From NCBI GenBank assembly GCA_947632495.1, contig CANRPL010000018.1:1-20981 (forward strand): 20,981 nt of DNA, written 5' to 3'. This DNA is from an uncultured Bacilli bacterium (GTDB lineage: Bacteria; Bacillota_I; Bacilli_A; RF39; UBA660). Under the pieces are notes generated by a model. The model saw only the letters and a program-made list of their open reading frames with translations, was not told where the DNA came from and searched no databases. Positions 7,473-13,776 of the stretch are shown in pieces; the stretch's first letter is position 1; each line of letters opens with the position of its first letter. Made by a program: the position numbers and the translations under genes.

Positions 7473-8828
7473 ATGAAAAAGAAAAATATTATAATAATTT
7501 TAGTAATAGTTGCCATTTTAATTGGTGGACTATCTACATATATTTTAATAAGTAAAAATAATAGTAACAAAAAAGAGTCATCCAAGAATCATAAGGAAGA
7601 AACATATACAATGTATGTTAAGATTAATCCTTTAGTTAAATTAACCTTCAAGAGGACTTATGAAATGTGTGAAGATGAAAAAGGTAATTCATCTCTTTGT
7701 GGTGGCGTTGATAATGAAATTATCGATTATGAACTGGTTAATGATGATGCCAAAGATATTTATAAAGATTTAGATTTTAAAGGTAAAAGTATTGAAGATG
7801 TTTTAGTCACTTTATGTGATGTCGCCCGAGATAACAAGATAGGTTTTAAGAGTCTTGAAATAACAAGTGATGATAAAACGTTAGACGATAAAGATCTATC
7901 CGATTATGTAAAAGAGCATTCTAAATATACTGATGAAGTTGAAGTATATGTTAATTTTGAAGAATATCTTAATGAAGATGAAATAGTTGATGAAAAAGAT
8001 GAATCATCAAATCAAAGTGTTTCTTATATAGTTAAGTTTGACACTGATGGTGGAAGTGCCATTTCAGCTGTTACGGTAAAAGAAAATGAAGCGTTAAAAG
8101 AGCCTACTAAACCGACGAAGAAAGGTTATACCTTTGTCGAATGGCAATTGAATGGTCAAAAGTATGACTTTTCTTCAAAGGTTAAACAAAATATGACTCT
8201 AAAAGCACTTTGGAAGAAAGAGGATACATCAAAGCCTACTACTAGTAATTCAAATACTAGTAATAAACCAACTGAAAATACACCTAAAATTACATCGACA
8301 TTATCTAAAATTAATTTAAATGAAAATATTTTAGTTCAAGAAATGTATTATGGTACTTATTGTGGCTATAAATTTTTTCCTACTAATTTAGAAACACTAT
8401 TTCCTAATAAAGTAGACAAAAAGAATATATCTTTATGTGAAAACGCTTCTGATTATGAGGGCTGTGTAGCTTTTAGTGAATATGAAAATAAAGAAAGTCA
8501 AATAAAATATGATGCTAGTAAAGAAGAAGCCACATCTGCAGCTTTAAAGACAATATCTAAAAAGAAAATTCGTGGTGTTACAGATTTTAGTTATAGTTTT
8601 TCTGATCATAAATTTAAATATGAATTTGAAGGACTTGATGTTTATTATGAAAATGAAAAATTATTTAAAAATTTAAGCGATGGATTAAAAAACGAGCTTC
8701 AACAAATTTATAATCTTTTTAAGAATTCTTATAGTGTCTATGGAGCTTGTGGAACTTCTCCAGAACCACCTACTTTATTAGATGAAGCTTTATGTAAAAA
8801 ATATAATTTAACATGTGATCGTTGGTAA
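7473..8828 (+). CDS. Membrane-anchored InlB B-repeat protein with an RsgI-middle-like domain and Cys-rich C-terminus
   Basis: A 451-residue protein. MKKKN followed by a hydrophobic helix (5-27) is an N-terminal signal anchor. Residues ~45-165 resemble the middle domain of RsgI-type anti-sigma factors: a 'VKINPLVKLTFKR' strand (49-61), then IIDYELVNDDAKDIYKDLDF (83-102), KGKSIEDVLVTLCDVA (103-118) and further strands. Residues ~185-247 are one InlB B-repeat / Listeria-Bacteroides repeat (VKFDTDGGSAI, then KKGYTFVEWQLNGQKYDF, then LKALW). A Ser/Thr/Asn/Pro-rich linker (251-275) leads to a C-terminal domain with six Cys (297, 322, 331, 426, 441, 448), possibly disulphide bonded outside the cell. 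The SD GGAGGAG (7459-7465) decides ATG 7473; a TTG at 7455 lies upstream of that SD. The gap to the upstream Ig-stalk gene is 35 bases without a terminator, so the two are probably expressed together. No LPXTG signal is present. Confidence 0.8.
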   Translation: MKKKNIIIILVIVAILIGGLSTYILISKNNSNKKESSKNHKEETYTMYVKINPLVKLTFKRTYEMCEDEKGNSSLCGGVDNEIIDYELVNDDAKDIYKDLDFKGKSIEDVLVTLCDVARDNKIGFKSLEITSDDKTLDDKDLSDYVKEHSKYTDEVEVYVNFEEYLNEDEIVDEKDESSNQSVSYIVKFDTDGGSAISAVTVKENEALKEPTKPTKKGYTFVEWQLNGQKYDFSSKVKQNMTLKALWKKEDTSKPTTSNSNTSNKPTENTPKITSTLSKINLNENILVQEMYYGTYCGYKFFPTNLETLFPNKVDKKNISLCENASDYEGCVAFSEYENKESQIKYDASKEEATSAALKTISKKKIRGVTDFSYSFSDHKFKYEFEGLDVYYENEKLFKNLSDGLKNELQQIYNLFKNSYSVYGACGTSPEPPTLLDEALCKKYNLTCDRW

Positions 8829-8851
8829 AAAGAAACATTTATTTCTTTTTT
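8827..8851 (+). terminator. Probable A/T-rich intrinsic terminator
   Basis: AAAAAGAAA (8827-8835) pairs with TTTCTTTTT (8842-8850) across a six-base loop and ends in T residues. The stem holds only one G-C pair, so it may be leaky. It overlaps the stop codon of the InlB-repeat gene and separates it from the rpsB promoter. Confidence 0.5.
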
Positions 8852-8871
8852 CATTAAAATAATAAAAAAGG

Positions 8872-8900
8872 CTTTCAATTTAGATGGAATATGTTATAAT
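8872..8900 (+). promoter_or_regulatory. rpsB promoter with extended -10
   Basis: TGTTATAAT (8892-8900) is a perfect extended -10. CTTTCA (8872-8877) is a weak -35, 17 bases upstream. The expected start is near 8907, about 100 bases before the rpsB start codon. Confidence 0.75.
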
Positions 8901-8906
8901 ATTAAT

Positions 8907-9007
8907 GGCTTTTTTAAAAAACACATTTATGGATTTAAATGTCTAGTGCCGTATGGTGATGTTTAAAGTTGATGTAGATGGAAGAAATAACGAAAGGAAG
9001 GGTTTTT
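8907..9007 (+). promoter_or_regulatory. Long structured rpsB leader, candidate cis-regulatory RNA
   Basis: About 100 bases between the predicted transcription start and the S2 ATG. A foldable 5' part is visible: ATGGC (8905-8909) can pair with GCCGT (8948-8952, including one G-U), enclosing an inner hairpin ACATTTA / TAAATGT (8923-8929 with 8936-8942). The 3' part is purine rich and ends in the SD. Autoregulation of rpsB by its own leader is known in proteobacteria. Here it is only an inference from leader length and foldability. Confidence 0.35.
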
Positions 9008-10030
9008 ATGGCCGTTGTGTCAATGAATTTATTATTAGAAGCTGGTGTTCATTTTGGTCATCAAACAAAAAGATGGAATCCAAAAATGAAAGAATACATT
9101 TTTACTTCAAGAGATGATATTTATATTATTGATTTACAAAAGACTGCTAAAAAGATTGAAGAAGCATATGCTGCTTTATCTGAAATAGCTAAAAATGGTG
9201 GAAAGGTTATCTTTGTAGGTACTAGAAAACAAGCTCAAGAAGCTACAAAAGAAGAAGCTCTTAAGAGTGAATCTTATTATGTAACTGAAAGATGGTTAGG
9301 TGGTACCTTAACTAACTTTAGAACTATTCGTAAGAGAGTTAAACGTCTAGAAGAAATCGAAAAGATGGAAGCTGATGGTACTTTTGATTTGTTACCTAAA
9401 AAAGAAGTAGTTGGCTTAAAGAAAGAATATGAAAAGTTAAATAAAATTTTATGTGGTATTCGTAATATGGAAAAATTACCACAAGCTATGTTTATCGTTG
9501 ATCCATCAAAAGAAGAGATTGCTATCCGTGAAGCACGTAAATTAAATATTCCTGTATTTGGTATTGTTGATACTAACTGTGATCCAGATATGGTCGATTA
9601 TGTAATTCCTGCTAACGACGATGCCATTCGTGCAGTTAAATTAATTATTGGTGTTATGAATAACGCTATAATTGAAGCAAATGGTGGTCATATCACTGAT
9701 TATAGTGGTAAAGCTGATGAAAATGGTAATGATATTATGAAGAGAGCTGTCGAGTCAGTTCATCGTAAAGAAGATAAGAAACCTTTTGATAAGAAGCCTT
9801 TTGATAAGAAAAATTTTAAAAAATCATTCAATAAAGTCGAAAAAGAAGTAAAAGAAGATCCTAAAGAAGAAAAGCCAGAAGAAGCAAAGACAGTTGAAGT
9901 TAAAAAAGCCGAAGTCGATACTGACTTGAACAAGATGACTGTTTCTGAACTTCGTGAAATGGCAAAGAATAAAGAAATTAAAGGATATTCAACAATGAAA
10001 AAAGCTGAACTAGTTGAAGCTTTAAAATAG
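9008..10030 (+). CDS. rpsB: 30S ribosomal protein S2 with a SAP/Rho_N-like C-terminal extension
   Basis: A 340-residue S2, a late-binding protein of the small subunit. The core (~1-228) is typical: MNLLLEAGVHFGHQTKRWNP (6-25), IFTSRDDIYIIDLQKT (31-46), VTERWLGGTLTNF (92-104), MFIVDPSKEEIAI (161-173) and IPVFGIVDTNCDPDMVDYVI (181-200). It is about 90-110 residues longer than usual S2. Residues ~251-303 are a Lys/Glu-rich linker with a KKPFD repeat. Residues ~306-340 (LNKMTVSELREMAKNKEIKG and following, ending ELVEALK) match the short helix-extended-loop-helix pattern of SAP / Rho N-terminal domains, which often bind nucleic acid. ATG 9008 is chosen because the strong purine SD AGGAAGGG ends at 9002; an in-frame ATG at 8978 has no SD and would add non-homologous residues. 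tsf follows. Confidence 0.96.
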   Translation: MAVVSMNLLLEAGVHFGHQTKRWNPKMKEYIFTSRDDIYIIDLQKTAKKIEEAYAALSEIAKNGGKVIFVGTRKQAQEATKEEALKSESYYVTERWLGGTLTNFRTIRKRVKRLEEIEKMEADGTFDLLPKKEVVGLKKEYEKLNKILCGIRNMEKLPQAMFIVDPSKEEIAIREARKLNIPVFGIVDTNCDPDMVDYVIPANDDAIRAVKLIIGVMNNAIIEANGGHITDYSGKADENGNDIMKRAVESVHRKEDKKPFDKKPFDKKNFKKSFNKVEKEVKEDPKEEKPEEAKTVEVKKAEVDTDLNKMTVSELREMAKNKEIKGYSTMKKAELVEALK

Positions 10031-10035
10031 AAACT

Positions 10036-10059
10036 TAAGGATGATTTATTTCATCCTTA
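10036..10059 (+). terminator. Hairpin between rpsB and tsf, possible attenuator
   Basis: Perfect 9-bp stem TAAGGATGA / TCATCCTTA (10036-10044 and 10051-10059) with a six-base loop. It is followed by a short, interrupted T run (TTTTAT) and then the tsf SD. It may end some transcripts so that S2 is made in excess of EF-Ts, or it may be an RNA-processing or stability element. Confidence 0.55.
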
Positions 10060-10082
10060 TTTTATAAAAAGGAGGATATTAT

Positions 10083-10961
10083 ATGGTAACTGCAAGTTTA
10101 GTTAAAGAATTAAGAGAAAAGACAGGAGCTGGAATGCTTGATTGTAAGAAAGCTCTAGAAGCAACTGATGCTTCAATTGATGCAGCTATTGATTGGTTAA
10201 GAGAAAAAGGTATCTCTAAAGCTGCTAAAAAAGCTGATCGTATTGCTGCTGAAGGTATCGCTGCTATTAAAATTGATGGCGACGTTGCGGCTATTGTTGA
10301 GGTTAACTCTGAAACCGATTTTGTCGCAAAGAATGCTGAATTCCAAGGATTAGTTGAAAGTATCCTTGATGCTATTATTGCTAATGATGTACATTCATTA
10401 GAAGATGTATTAAATGCTCCTGTAGCGGATGGTACAGTTAATGATTTAATTATTAGTAAAACAGCTACAATTGGTGAAAAGTTAAGCTTAAGAAGATATG
10501 AAAAAGTTGAAAAAGAAGCTGATGAAGTATTTGGTGATTATATTCATATGGGTGGTAAGATTGCCGTTTTATCAATTGTTAAAGGTGCATCATATGAAGT
10601 TGCTAAAGATGTATCAATGCATGCTGCTGCTATGCGTCCAACTTATGTTAAAGCAAGTGATGTTCCAACTGATGTTTTAGATAAAGAAAAGAACATTATG
10701 CGTGAACAACTTCTAAATGAAGGTAAACCTGCTGACAAGATTGATCAAATATTAGTTGGTAAAGTAAATAAATACTATGAAGAAGTATGTTTAGAAAATC
10801 AAATCTTTATTAAATCTGAGAATAAAGAGACTGTTGCTAAATATGTAGCTAATAATGGTGGTTCTATCACTAATATGATCAGATTTGAAGTTGGCGAAGG
10901 AATGCAAAAAAGAGAAGAAAATTTTGCTGAAGAAGTTGCTAAACAAATATCTGGAAAATAA
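10083..10961 (+). CDS. tsf: Elongation factor Ts
   Basis: A 292-residue EF-Ts, the nucleotide exchange factor that regenerates EF-Tu-GTP in the cytoplasm. The N-terminal UBA-like domain (1-55) has the signature LVKELREKTGAGMLDCKKAL (6-25). The EF-Tu contact motif TDFVAKN is at 78-84. The remainder forms the paired core subdomains and the C-terminal module, and the length is normal. The strong SD AAAGGAGG (10069-10076) lies 6 bases before ATG 10083. It is paired with rpsB as in most bacteria, but pyrH and frr, which often follow, are absent; a sortase-like gene comes next. Confidence 0.97.
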   Translation: MVTASLVKELREKTGAGMLDCKKALEATDASIDAAIDWLREKGISKAAKKADRIAAEGIAAIKIDGDVAAIVEVNSETDFVAKNAEFQGLVESILDAIIANDVHSLEDVLNAPVADGTVNDLIISKTATIGEKLSLRRYEKVEKEADEVFGDYIHMGGKIAVLSIVKGASYEVAKDVSMHAAAMRPTYVKASDVPTDVLDKEKNIMREQLLNEGKPADKIDQILVGKVNKYYEEVCLENQIFIKSENKETVAKYVANNGGSITNMIRFEVGEGMQKREENFAEEVAKQISGK

Positions 10962-10983
10962 GAGTTTTAATAACTCTTTTTTT
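10960..10983 (+). terminator. Intrinsic terminator after tsf
   Basis: AAGAGTT (10960-10966) pairs with AACTCTT (10972-10978) across a five-base loop, followed by an uninterrupted T run to 10983. It overlaps the tsf stop codon. Confidence 0.85.
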
Positions 10984-10986
10984 ATT

Positions 10987-11015
10987 TTGACTTTTAAAAT
11001 GTTTTGTGCTATTAT
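10987..11015 (+). promoter_or_regulatory. Strong promoter of the sortase-like gene
   Basis: -35 TTGACT (10987-10992), a 17-base spacer, and -10 TATTAT (11010-11015) preceded by TGC, so it also counts as extended. This is the only promoter in the window that combines a good -35 with TGn. The predicted start is ~11022. Confidence 0.8.
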
Positions 11016-11024
11016 AACCAACCA

Positions 11025-11043
11025 ATAACAAAGAAATTGTTAT
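11025..11043 (+). promoter_or_regulatory. Palindrome at the mRNA 5' end of the sortase-like gene
   Basis: ATAACAA - AGAAA - TTGTTAT is a perfect 7-bp inverted repeat, placed about +4 to +22 from the predicted start and 7 bases before the SD run AGGTGGGGG (11051-11059). It could be an operator for a dimeric repressor or a 5' mRNA hairpin. It has no T tract of the terminator type. Confidence 0.45.
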
Positions 11044-11064
11044 GCATAAAAGGTGGGGGTTAAT

Positions 11065-12057
11065 ATGCATATCAAAAAAAGTCATGTTAAAGGAATGAAT
11101 TTTAAGGTTGGAGTTTTATTTCCTTTAACTATTTTTCTTTTATTACCTTTTATCAATGTTGATTCACAATTAAAAGTAGGGGTTAAAAATAGTGTTAGTG
11201 CTAGTCATATATTGAGTGAAACTTTCTCTATTCAACGTGAATATCTTAATTCTTTTGACTATAAAACATTCCTTGAATCTTATTATAATCAAGATATCGA
11301 ACAAGAAGAATTACCTAAAACGGAAGAGGAACCAGTTACCTTAAAAAGTACCAATAATATAGCTAGTAAAATATCTCTTTCATTAGAACAAAAGATTCTT
11401 AAACGTAATGATAAAATAGGTAGTGCTGGAAGATTATATTTTCCATCTTTATATTCAGTAGCGCTTTATAATACTAGTCTTTATGATCGTAATATTCAAA
11501 ACATTGTCGATCGAAGTGATAGTGCTGCTTATTTTAGATATGGTAGTGTCTATTTAATTGGTGATCATAATGATCAAGGATTTAATATTATTAAAAGTCA
11601 AAAAGTTGGTTCTAAAGCTTATATTAAGTTAAAGAAAAGTAATGGTAGTTATTATCTTCGAACATTTAAAGTCGTTGAAGTAATTAATGGATATAATTAT
11701 GGTGATCATCTAGTTACTAAAGATGGAAGAGATGTTAAAGATATCAATGCTTCTTTAGTTATGTATACATGTAATACGCCAGATGGACGTAATGTTACAA
11801 TCGTCATTTATGAAGATATTAACGCTAAAAAGACTACTAGTCAAAAAGTTGTAACTAAAGTAGAAGAAAAGAAACCAGAGGTTAATACTGAAGTAAAAGA
11901 AGTTACCGAATTACCAAAAGAGGAAAATGTTGAAATGCCAAAAGAGGAAAAAGTAGATCCTGTTGAACCAAAAGAAGAAAAGGAAGAAATAAAAGAAGAA
12001 GTTGAAGCACCTACTGATAGTACTGATACAATCGATGATGAAGAAAAAGAAGACTAA
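11065..12057 (+). CDS. Membrane-anchored sortase-like (class C60-type fold) protein with a long Glu/Lys tail
   Basis: A 330-residue protein. Residues ~13-30 are a hydrophobic anchor. After a linker, residues ~121-252 carry sortase-like motifs: SVYLIGDHNDQGF (161-173, candidate catalytic His168), VGSKAYIKLKKSNGSYYLRTFKVVEV as strands (181-206), and VMYTCNTPDGRNVTIVIYE (232-250) with candidate catalytic Cys236 and Arg242. The His ... TC ... R order matches sortases and the related secreted sortase-fold hydrolases of Clostridia. Residues ~253-330 are a low-complexity Glu/Lys/Pro tail, probably extended. ATG 11065 is preceded by AGGTGGGGG; a GTG at 11053 lies inside that SD. No LPXTG substrate is encoded in the window, so transpeptidase activity is unproven. 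It is transcribed alone and converges on the yigZ gene. Confidence 0.7.
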   Translation: MHIKKSHVKGMNFKVGVLFPLTIFLLLPFINVDSQLKVGVKNSVSASHILSETFSIQREYLNSFDYKTFLESYYNQDIEQEELPKTEEEPVTLKSTNNIASKISLSLEQKILKRNDKIGSAGRLYFPSLYSVALYNTSLYDRNIQNIVDRSDSAAYFRYGSVYLIGDHNDQGFNIIKSQKVGSKAYIKLKKSNGSYYLRTFKVVEVINGYNYGDHLVTKDGRDVKDINASLVMYTCNTPDGRNVTIVIYEDINAKKTTSQKVVTKVEEKKPEVNTEVKEVTELPKEENVEMPKEEKVDPVEPKEEKEEIKEEVEAPTDSTDTIDDEEKED

Positions 12058-12072
12058 TTTTAGTCTTCTTTT
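12045..12072. terminator. Shared bidirectional terminator between converging genes
   Basis: AAAAGAAGACTAA (12045-12057) and TTAGTCTTCTTTT (12060-12072) are a perfect inverted repeat with an A run on the left and a T run on the right, so the hairpin works on both strands. It contains the stop codons of both converging genes, which lie only 2 bases apart. Confidence 0.85.
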
Positions 12073-12647
12073 ATTAAGATACTATTACCTTCTTCATATG
12101 TTATTAAGTAATCTTTTAAAAGTATTGAAATATTATTACTTAAAGGAGCGATAAGTTGATAAGTTACTAAATCATGATATTCTTTATTGGTAATTTGATA
12201 GTCTTTAAGTAGATAATCAATCTGTTTTATATCATCATATTTAAATGTTATTTTTATTTCAATACCATTTATTAAATTTACAATTGATGTTTGATTTAAA
12301 GCATCATTAACGCTTTTAGCATATGCTCTAACAAGGCCATTTGCCCCTAATTTAATACCACCAAAGTAGCGGGTAACAACCGCTAAAACATGATTTAAGT
12401 TATTAACTTCAAGTATATTTAAAATAGGTATACCTGCTGTACCACTAGGTTCACCATCATCACTCATTCGTTTGTCACCATTTAAGATATATGCATAGCA
12501 GTTATGGGTAGCGTCTTTATAGTCGTTTTGGGTTTGTTGAAGTAATTTTTTTATTTCATCAAGTGTTTTAACATAATATAAATGACAAATAAATTTAGAT
12601 TTTTTAATGACTAATTCTGATACCACATCGTCTTTAATTGTTTTCAT
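12060..12647 (-). CDS. YigZ/IMPACT family protein
   Basis: A 195-residue member of the UPF0029 / YigZ-IMPACT family. Motifs: KKSKFICHLYYV (15-26), ATHNCYAYIL (46-55), SDDGEPSGTAGIPILN (62-77) and VVTRYFGGIKLGANGLVRAY (90-109). The N-terminal ~115 residues form the conserved fold with a positively charged groove thought to bind RNA or nucleic acid. The C-terminal ~65 residues form the ferredoxin-like domain of bacterial members. The bacterial role is not firmly established; eukaryotic IMPACT modulates the Gcn2 kinase. This is the only minus-strand gene in the window. The reverse-strand SD GGTGGG is 4 bases before the ATG. Confidence 0.93.
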   Translation of the reverse strand: MKTIKDDVVSELVIKKSKFICHLYYVKTLDEIKKLLQQTQNDYKDATHNCYAYILNGDKRMSDDGEPSGTAGIPILNILEVNNLNHVLAVVTRYFGGIKLGANGLVRAYAKSVNDALNQTSIVNLINGIEIKITFKYDDIKQIDYLLKDYQITNKEYHDLVTYQLIAPLSNNISILLKDYLITYEEGNSILIKED

Positions 12648-12662
12648 CTTCCCACCAGTTAA

Positions 12663-12691
12663 ATTATATCTTAATATTTTTATTTTATCAA
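12663..12691 (-). promoter_or_regulatory. Promoter of the yigZ-type gene
   Basis: On the reverse strand: -35 TTGATA (12691-12686), exactly 17 bases, and -10 TATAAT (12668-12663). The predicted start (~12656) falls on the SD. It overlaps the divergent promoter region of the serine hydrolase. Confidence 0.8.
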
Positions 12692-12696
12692 ATATA

Positions 12697-12705
12697 TGTT
12701 AAAAT
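12697..12705 (+). promoter_or_regulatory. Extended -10 promoter of the serine hydrolase-uvrC operon
   Basis: TGTTAAAAT, identical to the promoter element at 2447-2455. Only a weak T-rich -35 region is seen. The predicted start (~12712) lies 9 bases before ATG 12721 and within the SD-like stretch AGATGTGATC (12708-12717). Confidence 0.65.
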
Positions 12706-12720
12706 GAAGATGTGATCGCT

Positions 12721-13764
12721 ATGGAAGAAGAGTTAAATACTTATTTAGAAAAATTAGTTAAAGAACATGTCTTTCCAGGATGTAATTGGTGTGTTATAAC
12801 CAAAGATGATACTTTCTATGGAAGTGTTGGTTATAAGGCATTAAAACCTAAAAAGATTACTAATGATATTAATAATTTATATGATATTGCAAGTATTACT
12901 AAATTACTTGTTACTAATACATTAATTGCTTTTTTACTTCGTGATGATAAAATTAGACTGGATAATTATGTTAAAGATTTCTTACCTGATTTTCCTTTTG
13001 ATGATGTTCGTATTATTCATTTATTAACTCATTCATCAGGTATCATTCCTAAATATGATAAAAATCATTTACAAAGTAAAGATGAATTTATTACCAATAT
13101 TGCTTTAAAGTTTAGTCCTGGTACAGATGTTTTATATGTTGATAATAACTTTATTTTACTCGGGTTTATTGTTGAGAAAATATATGGTAAACCACTTGAT
13201 GTTTTAGCTCAAGAGCTCATTTTTAAACCACTAAAGATGAATGATACATATTTTTGCCCAAGTGATAAAGAAAGATGTGTTCCTACTGAAATAACAAAGC
13301 AAAGAGGATTAATCCAAGGGGTTGTCCATGATGAGAAAGCAGCTTTTTTAGATGGTGTAGCTGGTCATGCTGGTGTTTTTAGTACCATTGGTGATATAAG
13401 TCATTTTATTCAAATGATATTAAATGATGGCTTTTATCAAGGAAAAGCATTTATTGAAAGCAATTATCTCGATTTATGGTTTCAACCATTATTTATTAAT
13501 GGTGATGGGATAAGACGAACCATCGGCTGGATCTATGGTAAAAGTAGTTCTTTATGTAAATCTATCGCCACCGAAGATATGATTGTTCATACCGGTTTTC
13601 CGGGCCATCATATCGTTATTGACCGTAGTAATGATATTGCGATTATTTTTCTATCTAATAGCATTCATCCGAAAAGAGAAAATAAGGAAAAGTTAATTTC
13701 TAAAAGAGAGGAAATTAATCGCGAAATATATCGTCTTTTAAAAAAGTATAACTATCTTAATTAA
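12721..13764 (+). CDS. Serine hydrolase of the beta-lactamase / penicillin-binding-protein-like family
   Basis: A 347-residue protein of the class C beta-lactamase-like (PF00144-type) family. The nucleophile motif is SITK (S58-x-x-K61). The second motif is Y139-V-D141 in LYVDNNFILLG, the YxD variant common in this subgroup. The third is H290-T291-G292 in HTGFPGH. The stretch VHDEKAAFLDGVAGHAGVFS (202-221) is typical of Bacillota members annotated as beta-lactamase-related esterases or peptidases. There is no signal peptide or membrane helix, so it is probably cytoplasmic and unlikely to be a secreted beta-lactamase. The substrate cannot be predicted. ATG 12721 is favoured over in-frame GTG 12712 because AGATGTGATC complements the 16S rRNA tail. 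uvrC follows after 12 bases and is probably co-transcribed. Confidence 0.88.
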   Translation: MEEELNTYLEKLVKEHVFPGCNWCVITKDDTFYGSVGYKALKPKKITNDINNLYDIASITKLLVTNTLIAFLLRDDKIRLDNYVKDFLPDFPFDDVRIIHLLTHSSGIIPKYDKNHLQSKDEFITNIALKFSPGTDVLYVDNNFILLGFIVEKIYGKPLDVLAQELIFKPLKMNDTYFCPSDKERCVPTEITKQRGLIQGVVHDEKAAFLDGVAGHAGVFSTIGDISHFIQMILNDGFYQGKAFIESNYLDLWFQPLFINGDGIRRTIGWIYGKSSSLCKSIATEDMIVHTGFPGHHIVIDRSNDIAIIFLSNSIHPKRENKEKLISKREEINREIYRLLKKYNYLN

Positions 13765-13776
13765 AGGAGGGATAAA

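Noticed and set aside
8978..9007. Ten-residue longer N-terminus for S2
   Set aside because: No SD before ATG 8978, the extra residues do not match S2, and a strong purine-rich SD precedes ATG 9008.
8953..9118. Out-of-frame reading frame from ATG 8953 overlapping the start of rpsB
   Set aside because: No SD, no recognisable protein, and it runs over the conserved S2 start.
9776..9815. Short tandem repeat coding KKPFD in rpsB as a mobile or phase-variable repeat
   Set aside because: Only two units, in frame, within a charged linker; too few copies to suggest slippage-based variation.
10498..10680. 60-codon reading frame inside tsf
   Set aside because: Frame-shifted shadow of a highly conserved gene, without an SD or family features.
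13135..13145. Y139-V-D141 in the serine hydrolase as a damaged active site (YxN expected)
   Set aside because: YxD at this position is a known variant in this subgroup of the family, so it is not evidence of inactivation.
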